From contig DATLZZ010000007.1 of the NCBI GenBank assembly GCA_035573715.1, positions 124,001 to 188,000 on the forward strand: 64,000 nt of DNA, written 5' to 3'. Source of the stretch: JACPRL01 sp035573715. GTDB taxonomy: Bacteria; Acidobacteriota; Terriglobia; Acidiferrales; 2-02-FULL-67-57. A model generated the notes under the pieces. It saw only the letters and a program-made list of their open reading frames with translations. It searched no databases and was not told the DNA's origin. Numbering within the stretch: the first letter of the stretch is position 1; each line of letters begins with the position of its first letter. A program made the position numbers and the translations under genes. Below, piece by piece: positions 17,592 through 25,496 of the stretch.

Positions 17592-18184
17592 GATTGTTCA
17601 GGAGTGCTGGTTGCTGCGCGCCCCATCGCCCGCCATTGTCGAACCTTGAGGATTAGGAGCCCAGCGCCAATCGCCGCCCAGATCACTACAGCTTCTTTCA
17701 GGCCGTTGGCATGATGGTGCATCACGGGCAGCTTGGCGGGCCACGTCACCGCCCAGGCAGCCAGCACGATAAGCAAGGCGGCAAGAACTTGCACCGAGAC
17801 ACGGTCAAACTTACGTGGAATGGTCATTTTTGAATTGGGCGGGGATACCAAGCGATCGATCATGCGTCCAAACAAGAACCAGAGCCACAGAAAGAGCACG
17901 ACACCAGGTGCCATTGCAAGGTAGAACACAGGCTCGGCTTCGCCAAATACAAGAACAAGGGGTATTGCCAGAATCATCACCGCTATGGCAGCGACTATGA
18001 GCATCGGAAAATTGAGTCCGACCCAGAGCGTCATCACTCTCGATGGTGGCGGGGGAAAGAGCAGGTCCCAGGTAACGGACTGCGATTCCGTGCCGGACTC
18101 AACTGTCCTCTTTGGCACAGTTGACGTCCGTGCCTCGCGCTCTGCATCCCACTCTCTACGCAACGCATTCTCATGCGCCCACAC
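17579..18184 (-). CDS. Multi-pass membrane protein of unknown function
   Basis: About 201 residues with four hydrophobic segments (FPMLIVAAIAVMILAIPLVL; YLAMAPGVVLFLWLWFLFG; VLAALLIVLAAWAV; AAIGAGLLILKV) and a charged N-terminus. No family is recognised. The GTG at 18184 is proposed because it overlaps the end of the molybdenum-enzyme gene by 14 nt, suggesting coupled translation; no strong ribosome site is seen, and an internal Met (MTLWVG) is the alternative. As the third gene after the two oxidoreductase subunits it could be a membrane partner, but that is only positional. Confidence 0.55.
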   Translation of the reverse strand: MWAHENALRREWDAEREARTSTVPKRTVESGTESQSVTWDLLFPPPPSRVMTLWVGLNFPMLIVAAIAVMILAIPLVLVFGEAEPVFYLAMAPGVVLFLWLWFLFGRMIDRLVSPPNSKMTIPRKFDRVSVQVLAALLIVLAAWAVTWPAKLPVMHHHANGLKEAVVIWAAIGAGLLILKVRQWRAMGRAATSTPEQSLRA

Positions 18185-20393
18185 GGCGGATGGGCAGGCG
18201 CCGAATCCGTTTCCCGGTTGCCGCGTAGATGGCATTTGCCACCGCGGGGGCGATGGGGGGAACGCCGGGCTCGCCGACGCCGGTGGGCGGCGCGTCGCTG
18301 GGCACGATGTAGGCCTCCACCTTCGGCATCTCGTCAATGCGCAGCACGTCGTAGTCGTGGAAGTTCGACTGCACCGCCGCGCCGTTCTCAATAGTGATTT
18401 CCCCTTTGAGGGCGGCTGACAAGCCGTAGACCACGCCGCTTTCCAGTTGTGCCTTGACGATTTCGGGGTTGATGACGCGGCCGCAGTCCACCGCGCACAC
18501 CACCCGCCTGACGTGAATCTTCCCGTTGGTCTCGACCCCTACTTCCGCCACCTCGGCCACATACGATTGGAACGAGTACTGGCAGGCGATGCCGCGGCCG
18601 ATGCGCCAGCCGGTCGGCAGCGGCCTGCCCCAGCCGGCCTTCTCGGCGGCGACCCGGAGCACGCGCTTCAGCCGCTCGGTGTCGAGCGGGGGCGCGTTGG
18701 GCGACACCGGATCGACAATCTTGCGCGGTTCAGCGAGCAGCCGCAGGCGGAACTCGAGCGGGTCGAGCCCCGCGGCCACCGCCAGCTCGTCGAGGAAGCA
18801 CTCCTCGACGAAGGCGTTGCCCGAGTGCTCCACCGAGCGCCACCACGCGACCGGCACGCCGCACTGCGCCGGCGCGTACTCCAGCCGAAAGTTCGGCACC
18901 GCGTAGGGCAGGTTCGAGATGCCGCTGACTTCGCTCTCCTCCGGCTTGGCCTGGCCGGGCGTGCCCCAGAAGGCGTCAATGGAGGTTGAGGCGATGCGGT
19001 GGAACCACGCCAGCGGCGTGCCGTCGTCGGCCAGCGCCCCGCTGATGCGATGCAGCGCGGCCGGCCGGTAGAAGCTGTGCTGGGTGTCGTCCTCGCGCGT
19101 CCACACCACCATCACCGGCTTGCCGATGGCCTTCGAGACCTGGGCGGCCTCGACGGCGAAGTCGGCCTGGGCGCGCCGCCCGAACCCGCCGCCCATCAGC
19201 AGCGTGTGCACGGTGACCTGCTCGGGCTTGAGGCCAAGGGCCTCCGCCGCGGCGCGGCGGTTCCAGTCGGGGAACTGGGTGGCGGCCCAGAGCTCAGCGC
19301 GGTCGCCGCGCACGTCGGCGGTGCAGTTCAGCGGCTCCATCGGCGCGTGAGCGAGGAAGGGCACTTCGTACACGGCCTCCAGCTTCTTCTTCGCCTTTTC
19401 CAGCGCCGCCGGCGCATCGCCGTCGTTGCGTACCACCTTGCCGGGCTTCTGAGTCAGTTCGTCGAATTGCTTGCGCAGCCATTCGGTCGATTCGTGCGCG
19501 TGGGAGCCGCGGTCCCACTCAATGCTGAGCGCCTCGCGGCCCTGAATCGCCGTCCAGGTGTTATCGGCCACCACCGCCACGCCGCCGGCGGTGAAGGCGC
19601 CGGGGCCAACGGCGGGAATCTCGACCACGTGCTTGACGCCGGGAATCTCCAGCGCCTTCCGGGCGTCGAACTTCGCCGGCTTGCCGCCGAAGGTCGGGCA
19701 GCGGGCGATGACGGCGTAGAGCATTCCCGGCACGCGCACGTCGAGCCCGAACCGGGCGGCGCCGTTGATCTTTGACGGGACGTCGACGCGAGGAACCGAC
19801 TTGCCGATGATGCGGTAGTCCTTGGGCTCCTTGAGTGGCAGGGTGTTGAAGTCGGGCAGCGGCAGCCTGGAGGCCGCTTCGACCAGTTGGCCGTAGCTGA
19901 ACCGCCGGCCGGTGGGCTTGTGCACCACGTTGCCGCGCTCGGCGAAGCAAGTGTCGCGTTCCACCTCCCAGCGCTTGGCGCCGGCGGTGATGAGCATCTC
20001 GCGCGCCGCCGCTCCCGCCTGCCGCAGCGGTGTGAATGAGGTGCGCACGCTGGAGCTGCCGCCGGTGCCCAGCCCCGGGTTGCGGTACATCTCCGGCCGC
20101 GTCGGGGCCTGCTCGACCTTCACGTTCTTCCAGTCGACTTCCAGCTCCTCGGCCAGAATCTGCGGCAGCGCCGTCTTGACGCCCTGGCCCATCTCCGACT
20201 TGCCGAGGATGAGCGTTACGCTGTTGTCCTCGCCGATACGGACCCAGGCTTCAAACGGATTCGGCGGTGGCGCCGGCGCCTGCTGTTGCTGCGCCAGCGC
20301 TTCCCACGGCAGATAGAAACCAATGACCAGAGCGGCGCCGCCGGCGGCGCCGGTCTTCAAGAAGTCGCGGCGAGTAATGGCGGAGGAACTCAT
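18171..20393 (-). CDS. Molybdopterin-binding large subunit, isoquinoline 1-oxidoreductase/aldehyde dehydrogenase type
   Basis: A 740-residue xanthine oxidase-family molybdenum subunit. A Tat signal (ITRRDFLKTGAAGGAALVIG) shows export in folded form. Typical segments follow: SEMGQGVKTALPQILAEEL, AHAPMEPLNCTA, GGGFGRRAQ, WWRSVEHSGNAFVEECFLDE and the C-terminal DCGRVINPEIVKAQLESG. The arrangement, with Tat signal, one polypeptide and a separate 2Fe-2S subunit but no FAD subunit, is that of the IorB group, which usually passes electrons to cytochrome c. The substrate (N-heterocycle or aldehyde) is not resolvable. Its ATG overlaps the iron-sulfur subunit stop as ATGA, so translation is coupled. 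Confidence 0.93.
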   Translation of the reverse strand: MSSSAITRRDFLKTGAAGGAALVIGFYLPWEALAQQQQAPAPPPNPFEAWVRIGEDNSVTLILGKSEMGQGVKTALPQILAEELEVDWKNVKVEQAPTRPEMYRNPGLGTGGSSSVRTSFTPLRQAGAAAREMLITAGAKRWEVERDTCFAERGNVVHKPTGRRFSYGQLVEAASRLPLPDFNTLPLKEPKDYRIIGKSVPRVDVPSKINGAARFGLDVRVPGMLYAVIARCPTFGGKPAKFDARKALEIPGVKHVVEIPAVGPGAFTAGGVAVVADNTWTAIQGREALSIEWDRGSHAHESTEWLRKQFDELTQKPGKVVRNDGDAPAALEKAKKKLEAVYEVPFLAHAPMEPLNCTADVRGDRAELWAATQFPDWNRRAAAEALGLKPEQVTVHTLLMGGGFGRRAQADFAVEAAQVSKAIGKPVMVVWTREDDTQHSFYRPAALHRISGALADDGTPLAWFHRIASTSIDAFWGTPGQAKPEESEVSGISNLPYAVPNFRLEYAPAQCGVPVAWWRSVEHSGNAFVEECFLDELAVAAGLDPLEFRLRLLAEPRKIVDPVSPNAPPLDTERLKRVLRVAAEKAGWGRPLPTGWRIGRGIACQYSFQSYVAEVAEVGVETNGKIHVRRVVCAVDCGRVINPEIVKAQLESGVVYGLSAALKGEITIENGAAVQSNFHDYDVLRIDEMPKVEAYIVPSDAPPTGVGEPGVPPIAPAVANAIYAATGKRIRRLPIRRVGA

Positions 20394-20878
20394 TGCGCGC
20401 CTCCCTCGGCCGCGGCCTTGGCGGCGGCCTCGGCGGCGCGATGAATCGCCAGGCGTATTCGCTGGTAGGTGCCGCAGCGGCAGATGTGGGTTGAGAGGGC
20501 CGCGTCAATGTCGGCGTCGGTGGGTTTGGGCTTCTGGGCCAGCAATTCCGCGGCGCTCATCAGCATGCCCGGCTGGCAGTAGCCGCACTGCGGGACTTGT
20601 TCGGCGATCCAGGCCTGCTGCAACGGGTGACTCAGGTCGGGCGAGAGCGCTTCAATGGTGGTGATCTTCTTGCCTTCCACCGTTGAGACCGGCGTGATGC
20701 AGGAGCGCGTGGCCTGGCCGTCGACGTGCACGGTGCAGGCGCCGCACTGCGCGATGCCGCAGCCGTACTTGGTTCCTGTCAGGTTCAAGACGTCGCGCAG
20801 CACCCACAGCAGCGGCATGTCGGGGTTGACGTTGACGACGTATTTCTCACCGTTGACCAGAAGGGAAATGGCCGGCAT
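20390..20878 (-). CDS. 2Fe-2S iron-sulfur small subunit of the molybdenum oxidoreductase (IorA type)
   Basis: A 162-residue subunit with two 2Fe-2S domains: an N-terminal ferredoxin-like cluster (KYGCGIAQCGACTVHVDG followed by RSC) and a C-terminal four-helix cluster (QCGYCQPGMLMSA, then HICRCGTYQRI). It carries electrons from the molybdenum site to an external acceptor. ATG 20878 has GGGGAGG 6-7 nt upstream and matches the family start (MPAISLLVNGEKY), so the longer frame to 20956 is rejected; that longer frame would also run through the promoter. It lacks a Tat signal and would be co-exported with the large subunit. Confidence 0.94.
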   Translation of the reverse strand: MPAISLLVNGEKYVVNVNPDMPLLWVLRDVLNLTGTKYGCGIAQCGACTVHVDGQATRSCITPVSTVEGKKITTIEALSPDLSHPLQQAWIAEQVPQCGYCQPGMLMSAAELLAQKPKPTDADIDAALSTHICRCGTYQRIRLAIHRAAEAAAKAAAEGGAQ

Positions 20879-20927
20879 TGAGGTTCCTCCCCAGCGGATG
20901 TTCGTCCGGGAATCGCGGGCAGTGCCG

Positions 20928-20956
20928 ATGCTACTCCGCGGCTCAATTTGGGTCAA
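20928..20956 (-). promoter_or_regulatory. Promoter of the iorA/iorB-like operon
   Basis: Minus-strand TTGACC (20951-20956), 17-nt spacer, TAGCAT (20928-20933). It is divergent from the promoter of the outer-membrane protein gene, about 45 bp away. Confidence 0.6.
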
Positions 20957-21002
20957 CCAGAAGCGTCGCGAGGCCCGGTAGGGGGGTGGGAAGGCGAAAA
21001 AC

Positions 21003-21031
21003 TTGACACCCCCTATGCGCTACGCTAGAGT
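21003..21031 (+). promoter_or_regulatory. Promoter of the outer-membrane barrel gene
   Basis: TTGACA (21003-21008), 17-nt spacer, TAGAGT (21026-21031). Transcription would start about 19 nt before ATG 21057. Confidence 0.7.
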
Positions 21032-21056
21032 TGGGCGATTTTTCTGGGGGTGGCGA

Positions 21057-21884
21057 ATGAAGAGAATCTGGCTGATACTGGCTTTATGCGCTGTGGCCGG
21101 GCTGGTGGCGGCCCCACCGGCGGCGGCTCATGACGGGCGCGATCCGGACGACAACTTCGAAGTCGAAGGCCATCTCGGGTTTTACTGGAAAGTGGCGTTT
21201 CCCACCGGCGTCAAGGAGAACCCGGCCTACACGACTTTCCTGAACGACAACGTCAACCCAGCCTTCCATCCGCTGTTCCGGCCGGAAGTGCGCGCGCGCG
21301 ACTTCGCCTTGCACGGGGGTCTGCGGGTCAGCTACGACGCCACGCCGCGGTGGTCGCTGGAGTACACGTTCGACCTCACGCAGTCGGGCAATTTCGAGTG
21401 GGACAGCAACTACACCAATGTGGTGGTGCCCAACGCCCAGGCGACCGTGCCCACCCTGAGCATCCGCCGCTACCGCACCCATGCCGGTGAGTTGCTCCAG
21501 CACGACGGCAACGTCGTCTTCCACTTCACCGAGACGGGGCGTTGGATTCCTTACCTGACCGGAGGCTTCACCGTCATCACCTACGGCCGCGGCCCGCTGA
21601 TCGATATGCACGAATCCACGGCCGACACCTCCATCGTCTTCGGCTACGAGCACCGCCACACCAAGTTCGGCGGCAACATCGGCGGCGGCCTCAAGTGGTA
21701 TCCGCACCGCCACTTCGGCCTGCGCGGGGATATCCGCATCCGCATGGTGCCGATCCGCATGACCCAGCGCGGCTCGGTGACCTCCGCGCTGCTGGTGACT
21801 CCTTTCGGGCCCGACGTCACTCAGACGCAGCGCGGGATGTACTCCAACGTCAACTTCAGCTTCGGGATTTTCGCCCGCTTCTAG
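21057..21884 (+). CDS. Outer-membrane beta-barrel protein
   Basis: A 275-residue exported protein: signal peptide MKRIWLILALCAVAGLVAAPPAAA, then alternating amphipathic strands with aromatic girdles and a terminal strand ending in Phe (VNFSFGIFARF), the hallmark of an OMP. The GxLKWYPHRHFGLRGDIRIRM segment resembles OmpA-like/OMP_b-brl family small barrels. The start is ATG 21057: it directly follows the promoter and begins the signal peptide, whereas the frame opening at 21003 starts inside the -35 box. Function is unknown. It ends at a hairpin terminator. Confidence 0.82.
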   Translation: MKRIWLILALCAVAGLVAAPPAAAHDGRDPDDNFEVEGHLGFYWKVAFPTGVKENPAYTTFLNDNVNPAFHPLFRPEVRARDFALHGGLRVSYDATPRWSLEYTFDLTQSGNFEWDSNYTNVVVPNAQATVPTLSIRRYRTHAGELLQHDGNVVFHFTETGRWIPYLTGGFTVITYGRGPLIDMHESTADTSIVFGYEHRHTKFGGNIGGGLKWYPHRHFGLRGDIRIRMVPIRMTQRGSVTSALLVTPFGPDVTQTQRGMYSNVNFSFGIFARF

Positions 21885-21904
21885 AGCGAGCTGGAAGACC
21901 ACAT

Positions 21905-21935
21905 AGAGCCCACGGCGAGCCCATGGGCTCTTTTC
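21905..21935 (+). terminator. Terminator after the barrel gene
   Basis: AGAGCCCA / TGGGCTCT stem (21905-21931) followed by TTTTCTC. A nested perfect palindrome GAGCCCATGGGCTC lies at 21917-21930. It sits between convergent genes. Confidence 0.6.
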
Positions 21936-21954
21936 TCTTGGGCCGAGCGCAGTT

Positions 21955-22485
21955 CTAGGCGGACGGCGTCCCTGCCGGCAACGCATTGACCGCGTCACAG
22001 ACCTTCGCACACAGCGCAATCATCACGCCGACGGCCGCGAGCGAGAACAGCGGCCCGATGATCGGAATAATCCCCGCCAACACCAGGATGCAGTAGGCAA
22101 GGAACATTCCTTCGGGGAGTTTGGGCACGTTCAGTGAATGCCGGGTCACGTAGCTGTTGTAGTCCTTGGCAAACCCGTGAATGGCCTGGAAGATCCAGTA
22201 GAGGTTGAACAGCGGGATGAAGAGGAACCCCACCGCCTTGCCGGGCGTGGTGCGCGCCTGCCCGTCCTGGATGGCCGCCCAGGCCTTGTACCAGAGCATC
22301 AGCATCACGACGACGCCGTACAACATCAACAGCGCGGCAGGAATGATAGCCAGCGCCGCCTCGTCCTCCGAGATATTTCCGCCCAGGCCAATCATCAGCA
22401 CAGCAGTGATCACAATTACCAGGATCCCCAATCCGAGCCCAACCGCGACCGAACCCACATAGAACCCCTTGGACAATCGATTCAT
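21955..22485 (-). CDS. Four-helix membrane protein of unknown function
   Basis: A 176-residue integral membrane protein with about four or five hydrophobic spans and a conserved-looking cytosolic loop (YKAWAAIQDGQARTTPGKAV, then FLFIPLFNLYWIFQAIHGFA, then KDYN). That loop recurs in uncharacterised small membrane proteins of several phyla; no function is established. AGGAGGGG precedes ATG 22485 and a strong promoter lies 40 nt upstream, so it is a genuine, separately transcribed gene. Confidence 0.78.
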   Translation of the reverse strand: MNRLSKGFYVGSVAVGLGLGILVIVITAVLMIGLGGNISEDEAALAIIPAALLMLYGVVVMLMLWYKAWAAIQDGQARTTPGKAVGFLFIPLFNLYWIFQAIHGFAKDYNSYVTRHSLNVPKLPEGMFLAYCILVLAGIIPIIGPLFSLAAVGVMIALCAKVCDAVNALPAGTPSA

Positions 22486-22524
22486 CTGCCCCTCCTGCGT
22501 CCCGACATCGCGTGGATGCCGCGC

Positions 22525-22553
22525 ACTCTAAACCGGGCCGCGATGGCTGTCAA
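22525..22553 (-). promoter_or_regulatory. Promoter of the small membrane protein gene
   Basis: Minus-strand TTGACA (22548-22553), 17-nt spacer, TAGAGT (22525-22530): the same two hexamers and spacer length as the promoters at 21003 and 30234. Confidence 0.65.
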
Positions 22554-22563
22554 TCTTTCCCTT

Positions 22564-22654
22564 TCAGAGCGGCGCCAGGCGAGCGGTGAAGTGACGGAGG
22601 TAGGGCGCCTCGTAGGTCAGCTTCAGGCCGCGGATTTGCTGGCGGCGTTTCCAC
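22564..22654 (-). pseudogene. Detached 3' end of a tryptophanase gene
   Basis: The minus strand encodes the last 29 residues of a tryptophanase (WKRRQQIRGLKLTYEAPY then LRHFTARLAPL and a stop). Of these, 72 bp (22583-22654) are identical to the end of the intact gene at 24139-25491. Similarity begins abruptly at the Trp codon; beyond it the sequence is unrelated. The final codons differ from the intact copy (ARLAPL against AKLQRV). There is no start codon or ribosome site, so this is a remnant or a recombination footprint, not a gene. Confidence 0.85.
22583..22654. repeat. 72-bp direct repeat, left copy
   Basis: A perfect 72-bp match in the same orientation to 24158-24229. Both boundaries are sharp. 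Together the copies bracket the AT-richer island 22655-24157, as attachment-site repeats bracket an element integrated at a gene's 3' end. Confidence 0.9.
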
Positions 22655-22870
22655 GGCGTCTCTACGAAACGAGACCGAGTAGACCTATCGTTCGGTCGGA
22701 TGACAAAACGCACAACCTGTGCAACAACAACAACTTCGAAGGACACAGATTAGGACACTTCTCCTATTGCTCTTTCAGGCTGCCGAGAACTAGCCTACAT
22801 GCGTCGCCGCAACCAAACAAGAAACGAGCGCCTATCAGCCGGGAGGGCATGATGATCAGGAAACTCAAGT
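22655..22870. other. AT-richer noncoding left part of the island
   Basis: About 216 bases with no supported gene. Base composition shifts visibly to A/T-rich (CAACAACAACAACTTC). A small hairpin GTCTC...GAGAC sits at the left edge next to the repeat. A 25-codon open frame at 22849 is preceded by GGGAGGGC but has no recognisable product. Confidence 0.4.
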
Positions 22871-23131
22871 ATGGTGCTTGTTCGGGCGGTATTGCTCCTG
22901 TCCCTCACTTGCATCTTCAGCGCTAGCTCCTTTTCTCAAACCCGTACCTGTCACCAGACCACGCCGCGTATTATTGAATTTGGCAACTGCATCTCCCGAA
23001 GCTATTATGTCGAATGCATTTATCCGGATGGTAGCTTCGTCGTTATCTCGTGCGAAGAGCTGTTGTGCGTATACGAGGATCAGTTCGGACTCCTTCTCGA
23101 CTACACCATATACTGCTACCAGTTTATCTGA
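22871..23131 (+). CDS. Small secreted Cys-rich protein, unknown
   Basis: 86 residues: signal peptide MVLVRAVLLLSLTCIFSASS and then a short mature chain with seven Cys (RTCHQ, GNCIS, VECIY, SCEELLCVY, IYCYQF), rich in Tyr/Ile/Glu. The spacing suggests a disulfide-stabilised exported peptide; no family is recognised. It ends 13 nt before the TonB-domain gene and is probably in the same transcript. The ribosome site is weak (AGGA about 9 nt upstream). Codon use is less GC-rich than the neighbourhood. Confidence 0.55.
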   Translation: MVLVRAVLLLSLTCIFSASSFSQTRTCHQTTPRIIEFGNCISRSYYVECIYPDGSFVVISCEELLCVYEDQFGLLLDYTIYCYQFI

Positions 23132-23144
23132 GTACGGAGGAACC

Positions 23145-24017
23145 ATGAGAGCAGCTTCGTCTGCATTGCTAACTGTCGCCCTTGGAGCTCTTGCTGCTGT
23201 GCCCCAGGCTGCCGCGTATCAAGTCAATGTGCAGCCGGCTGAATCCCGAAAGCTCTCAGCGTTTATTCCGAAATCGACACTGCCGATACCTGCGGACGGA
23301 CGCCTGCGGATCCTGCTCGCGGATGTCCCCCAACAGGAGGCCTGGATTGTGGCTGTAGTGCCCGGATCCACGGAGCAGATACAGGTGGCCATGGCCGCGA
23401 TCGCATTCACGGAGACCCATGGCCTAGCCGGTGTCGAGTCGGTGCCTGAGTCGCAGGTTGAAACTGGCCCAGGCTATCTCCGCTTGCGCGGGGTCTCGTC
23501 GCTTCCTGGACGACTGGTGATTTTTGTCCGAGCGCCAGCGAGGCTGCGTCTAACTGTTGAAGCTGACGGGGTCCCACAAGTCAGTGTTCCAATATCAGAC
23601 GGCATCGCAATTCGCCGGGGCTCGGTGCTCGAGCAGAAACCCAAGAATTTCGCGCAAGCACTAGCACTATTGCATGAACACAAGGATACCGACGAGCCGA
23701 AACGCCTCCGGACGGGACAGTACGCTATGCCGATTAGCTTGCTCCGCCGACACCTAACTCGCCTGGTTGTGCCAGAGTTTACTGGGCAGGAGCAGGAGTC
23801 AGCCACGATTGTCTTGACCATTGGTCAAGACGGCACCGTTAGTTCGATTCAACGACTGAGTGGGAACGAAGCCTTCCTTTCGGCTGTGGAAGGTACCGTG
23901 CGTGAATGGCGATTCCGCCCCTTCCTCGTTGGAGGCACCCCTGTTGTCGCCGTAGCTCCTGTAACGTTCATCTACAAAGACGGACGGGTAATTTCGGCCT
24001 TAACTGACCACGAGTAG
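23145..24017 (+). CDS. Secreted protein with C-terminal TonB-like (energy transducer) domain
   Basis: A 290-residue protein with a signal peptide (LLTVALGALAAVPQAAAYQ). The last about 80 residues form a TonB C-terminal-type domain (ATIVLTIGQDGTVSSIQRL, then FLSAVEGTVREWRFRPF and PVTFIYK). The middle part is unassigned. A normal TonB has an N-terminal membrane anchor and a Pro-rich spacer; here there is a cleavable-looking signal and no Pro/Lys spacer, so it is more likely a free periplasmic protein using the fold for binding. ATG 23145 has ACGGAGGAACC just upstream. It lies wholly inside the 72-bp-repeat-bounded island. Confidence 0.78.
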   Translation: MRAASSALLTVALGALAAVPQAAAYQVNVQPAESRKLSAFIPKSTLPIPADGRLRILLADVPQQEAWIVAVVPGSTEQIQVAMAAIAFTETHGLAGVESVPESQVETGPGYLRLRGVSSLPGRLVIFVRAPARLRLTVEADGVPQVSVPISDGIAIRRGSVLEQKPKNFAQALALLHEHKDTDEPKRLRTGQYAMPISLLRRHLTRLVVPEFTGQEQESATIVLTIGQDGTVSSIQRLSGNEAFLSAVEGTVREWRFRPFLVGGTPVVAVAPVTFIYKDGRVISALTDHE

Positions 24018-24138
24018 CCCGCCCTTGCTTGCTGACTCCTCTTGGGGGTAGCTTTCGCAGCAGATGCGTCGGATGAAATAGCCCCTGTTCGGCTATGCTT
24101 CTCTCCATGTTCGCGGAGAATTAGTAGTTCATACATCC

Positions 24139-25491
24139 CTACACCCGCTGCAGTTTCGCGGTGAAGTGACGGAGGTAGGGCGCCTCGTAGGTCAGCTTCA
24201 GGCCGCGGATTTGCTGGCGGCGTTTCCACACTTCCAGAATCACTTCGACCACGTAGTCCACGTGGCTCTGGGTGTAGACGCGGCGAGGAATCGCCAGCCG
24301 CACCAGGTCCATCTTGGCGGCGGCGCCGAACATCAGCGAGCCGATCTCGACCCCGCGGATGCCGCCCTCGAGATAGAGCTCGCAGGCCAGCGCCACGCCG
24401 GGGAACTCCGCCGGGGGGATGTGCGGCAGAAACGCCCGCGCGTCAATGTAGATGGCGTGGCCGCCCGGCGGCTCGACGATGGGCACGCCCGCCTCCGCGA
24501 TGTGCTTGCCGAGGTACGCGGTGGAGACGATGCGGTACCGGAGATAATCTTCCTCCAGCGCCTCCTCCAACCCCACCGCAATCGCATCCAGGTCGCGCCC
24601 CGCCAGCCCGCCGTAGGTCGGGTAGCCTTCGGTGAGGATGAGCAGGTTCTTTTCTTTCTGTGCCAGCTCGTCGTCGTTGGTGCAGAGGAAGCCGCCGATG
24701 TTGGCCAGCCCGTCTTTCTTGGCGCTCATCGTGCAGCCGTCGGCCAGCGCGAACATCTCCTGTGCAATCTGCTTCGGCGTCTTTGACTCGTAGCCCTTTT
24801 CGCGCAGCTTGATGAAGTAGGCGTTCTCGGCGAACCGGCAGGCGTCGAAGTAAAACGGGATGCCATGCTGGCGGCAGACCGCGCTCACCGCGCGCGCGTT
24901 CTCCATTGAGACCGGCTGGCCGCCGCCGGAGTTGTTGGTGATGGTCAGCATCACCAGCGGCACGCGCTCGCGCCCCACCCGGGCAATCAACTCCTCCAAC
25001 GCTCCGACGTCCATGTTGCCCTTGAAGGGGTGCAGGGTCGCCGGCTGGCGGCCTTCGGCAATCGGCAGGTCCACGGCCTCGGCGCCGACGAACTCCACGT
25101 TGGCGCGCGTGGTGTCGAAGTGGGTGTTGTTCGGCACCACGTCGCCCTTCTTGCACATCACGGTGAACAGGATGCGTTCGGCGGCCCGGCCCTGATGCGT
25201 CGGGATGACGTGTTTGTACCCGAAGATCCCCTGCACGGCGCGCTGGAAGCGCTCGAAGCTCTTGCCGCCGGCGTAGCTCTCGTCGCCCTCCATCATCGCC
25301 GCCCACTGGCGGGTGGACATCGCCGCCGTGCCCGAGTCGGTCAGCAGGTCTATCAGCACGTCCTCGGCGGGCAGGAGAAAAACGTTGTAGTGAGCTTTCT
25401 TCAGCAACGTTTCGCGCTCCGCCCGCGTCGTCCACCGGATGGGCTCCACGCTCTTGATCTTGAACGGCTCGATGATGGTCTTGATTGGCAT
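24139..25491 (-). CDS. tnaA: Tryptophanase
   Basis: A 450-residue PLP beta-eliminating lyase that splits L-tryptophan into indole, pyruvate and ammonia. Visible: THQGRAAERILF, ITNNSGGGQPVSM, FYFDACRFAENAYFI and the Schiff-base region MSAKKDGLANIGGF (Lys258/259). The VEIGS segment has Ile where tyrosine phenol-lyases carry Arg, and the end HFTAKLQRV resembles the E. coli enzyme end, so tryptophanase is favoured over the tyrosine enzyme. ATG 25491 follows the kinase stop by 5 nt; no separate ribosome site is evident, so translation is probably coupled. Its last 72 bp are duplicated at 22583-22654. No tnaC-like leader is seen. Confidence 0.92.
   Translation of the reverse strand: MPIKTIIEPFKIKSVEPIRWTTRAERETLLKKAHYNVFLLPAEDVLIDLLTDSGTAAMSTRQWAAMMEGDESYAGGKSFERFQRAVQGIFGYKHVIPTHQGRAAERILFTVMCKKGDVVPNNTHFDTTRANVEFVGAEAVDLPIAEGRQPATLHPFKGNMDVGALEELIARVGRERVPLVMLTITNNSGGGQPVSMENARAVSAVCRQHGIPFYFDACRFAENAYFIKLREKGYESKTPKQIAQEMFALADGCTMSAKKDGLANIGGFLCTNDDELAQKEKNLLILTEGYPTYGGLAGRDLDAIAVGLEEALEEDYLRYRIVSTAYLGKHIAEAGVPIVEPPGGHAIYIDARAFLPHIPPAEFPGVALACELYLEGGIRGVEIGSLMFGAAAKMDLVRLAIPRRVYTQSHVDYVVEVILEVWKRRQQIRGLKLTYEAPYLRHFTAKLQRV
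24158..24229. repeat. 72-bp direct repeat, right copy (within tnaA 3' end)
   Basis: Identical to 22583-22654. It covers the codons from the Trp of VWKRRQQ to the Ala/Lys near the C-terminus of tryptophanase. Outside these borders the flanks do not match. Confidence 0.9.
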
Positions 25492-25496
25492 CCGGC

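Noticed and set aside
22849..22926. A 25-codon frame with a good ribosome site before the Cys-rich gene
   Set aside because: No conserved features or context beyond the ribosome site; too short to support.
22655..24157. Classification of the island as a prophage, IS or integron cassette
   Set aside because: No integrase, transposase, terminal inverted repeats or attC-like structure could be found; only the flanking direct repeats.
24139..25491. Tyrosine phenol-lyase
   Set aside because: Ile replaces the Arg used to recognise tyrosine (VEIGS), and the C-terminus resembles tryptophanases.
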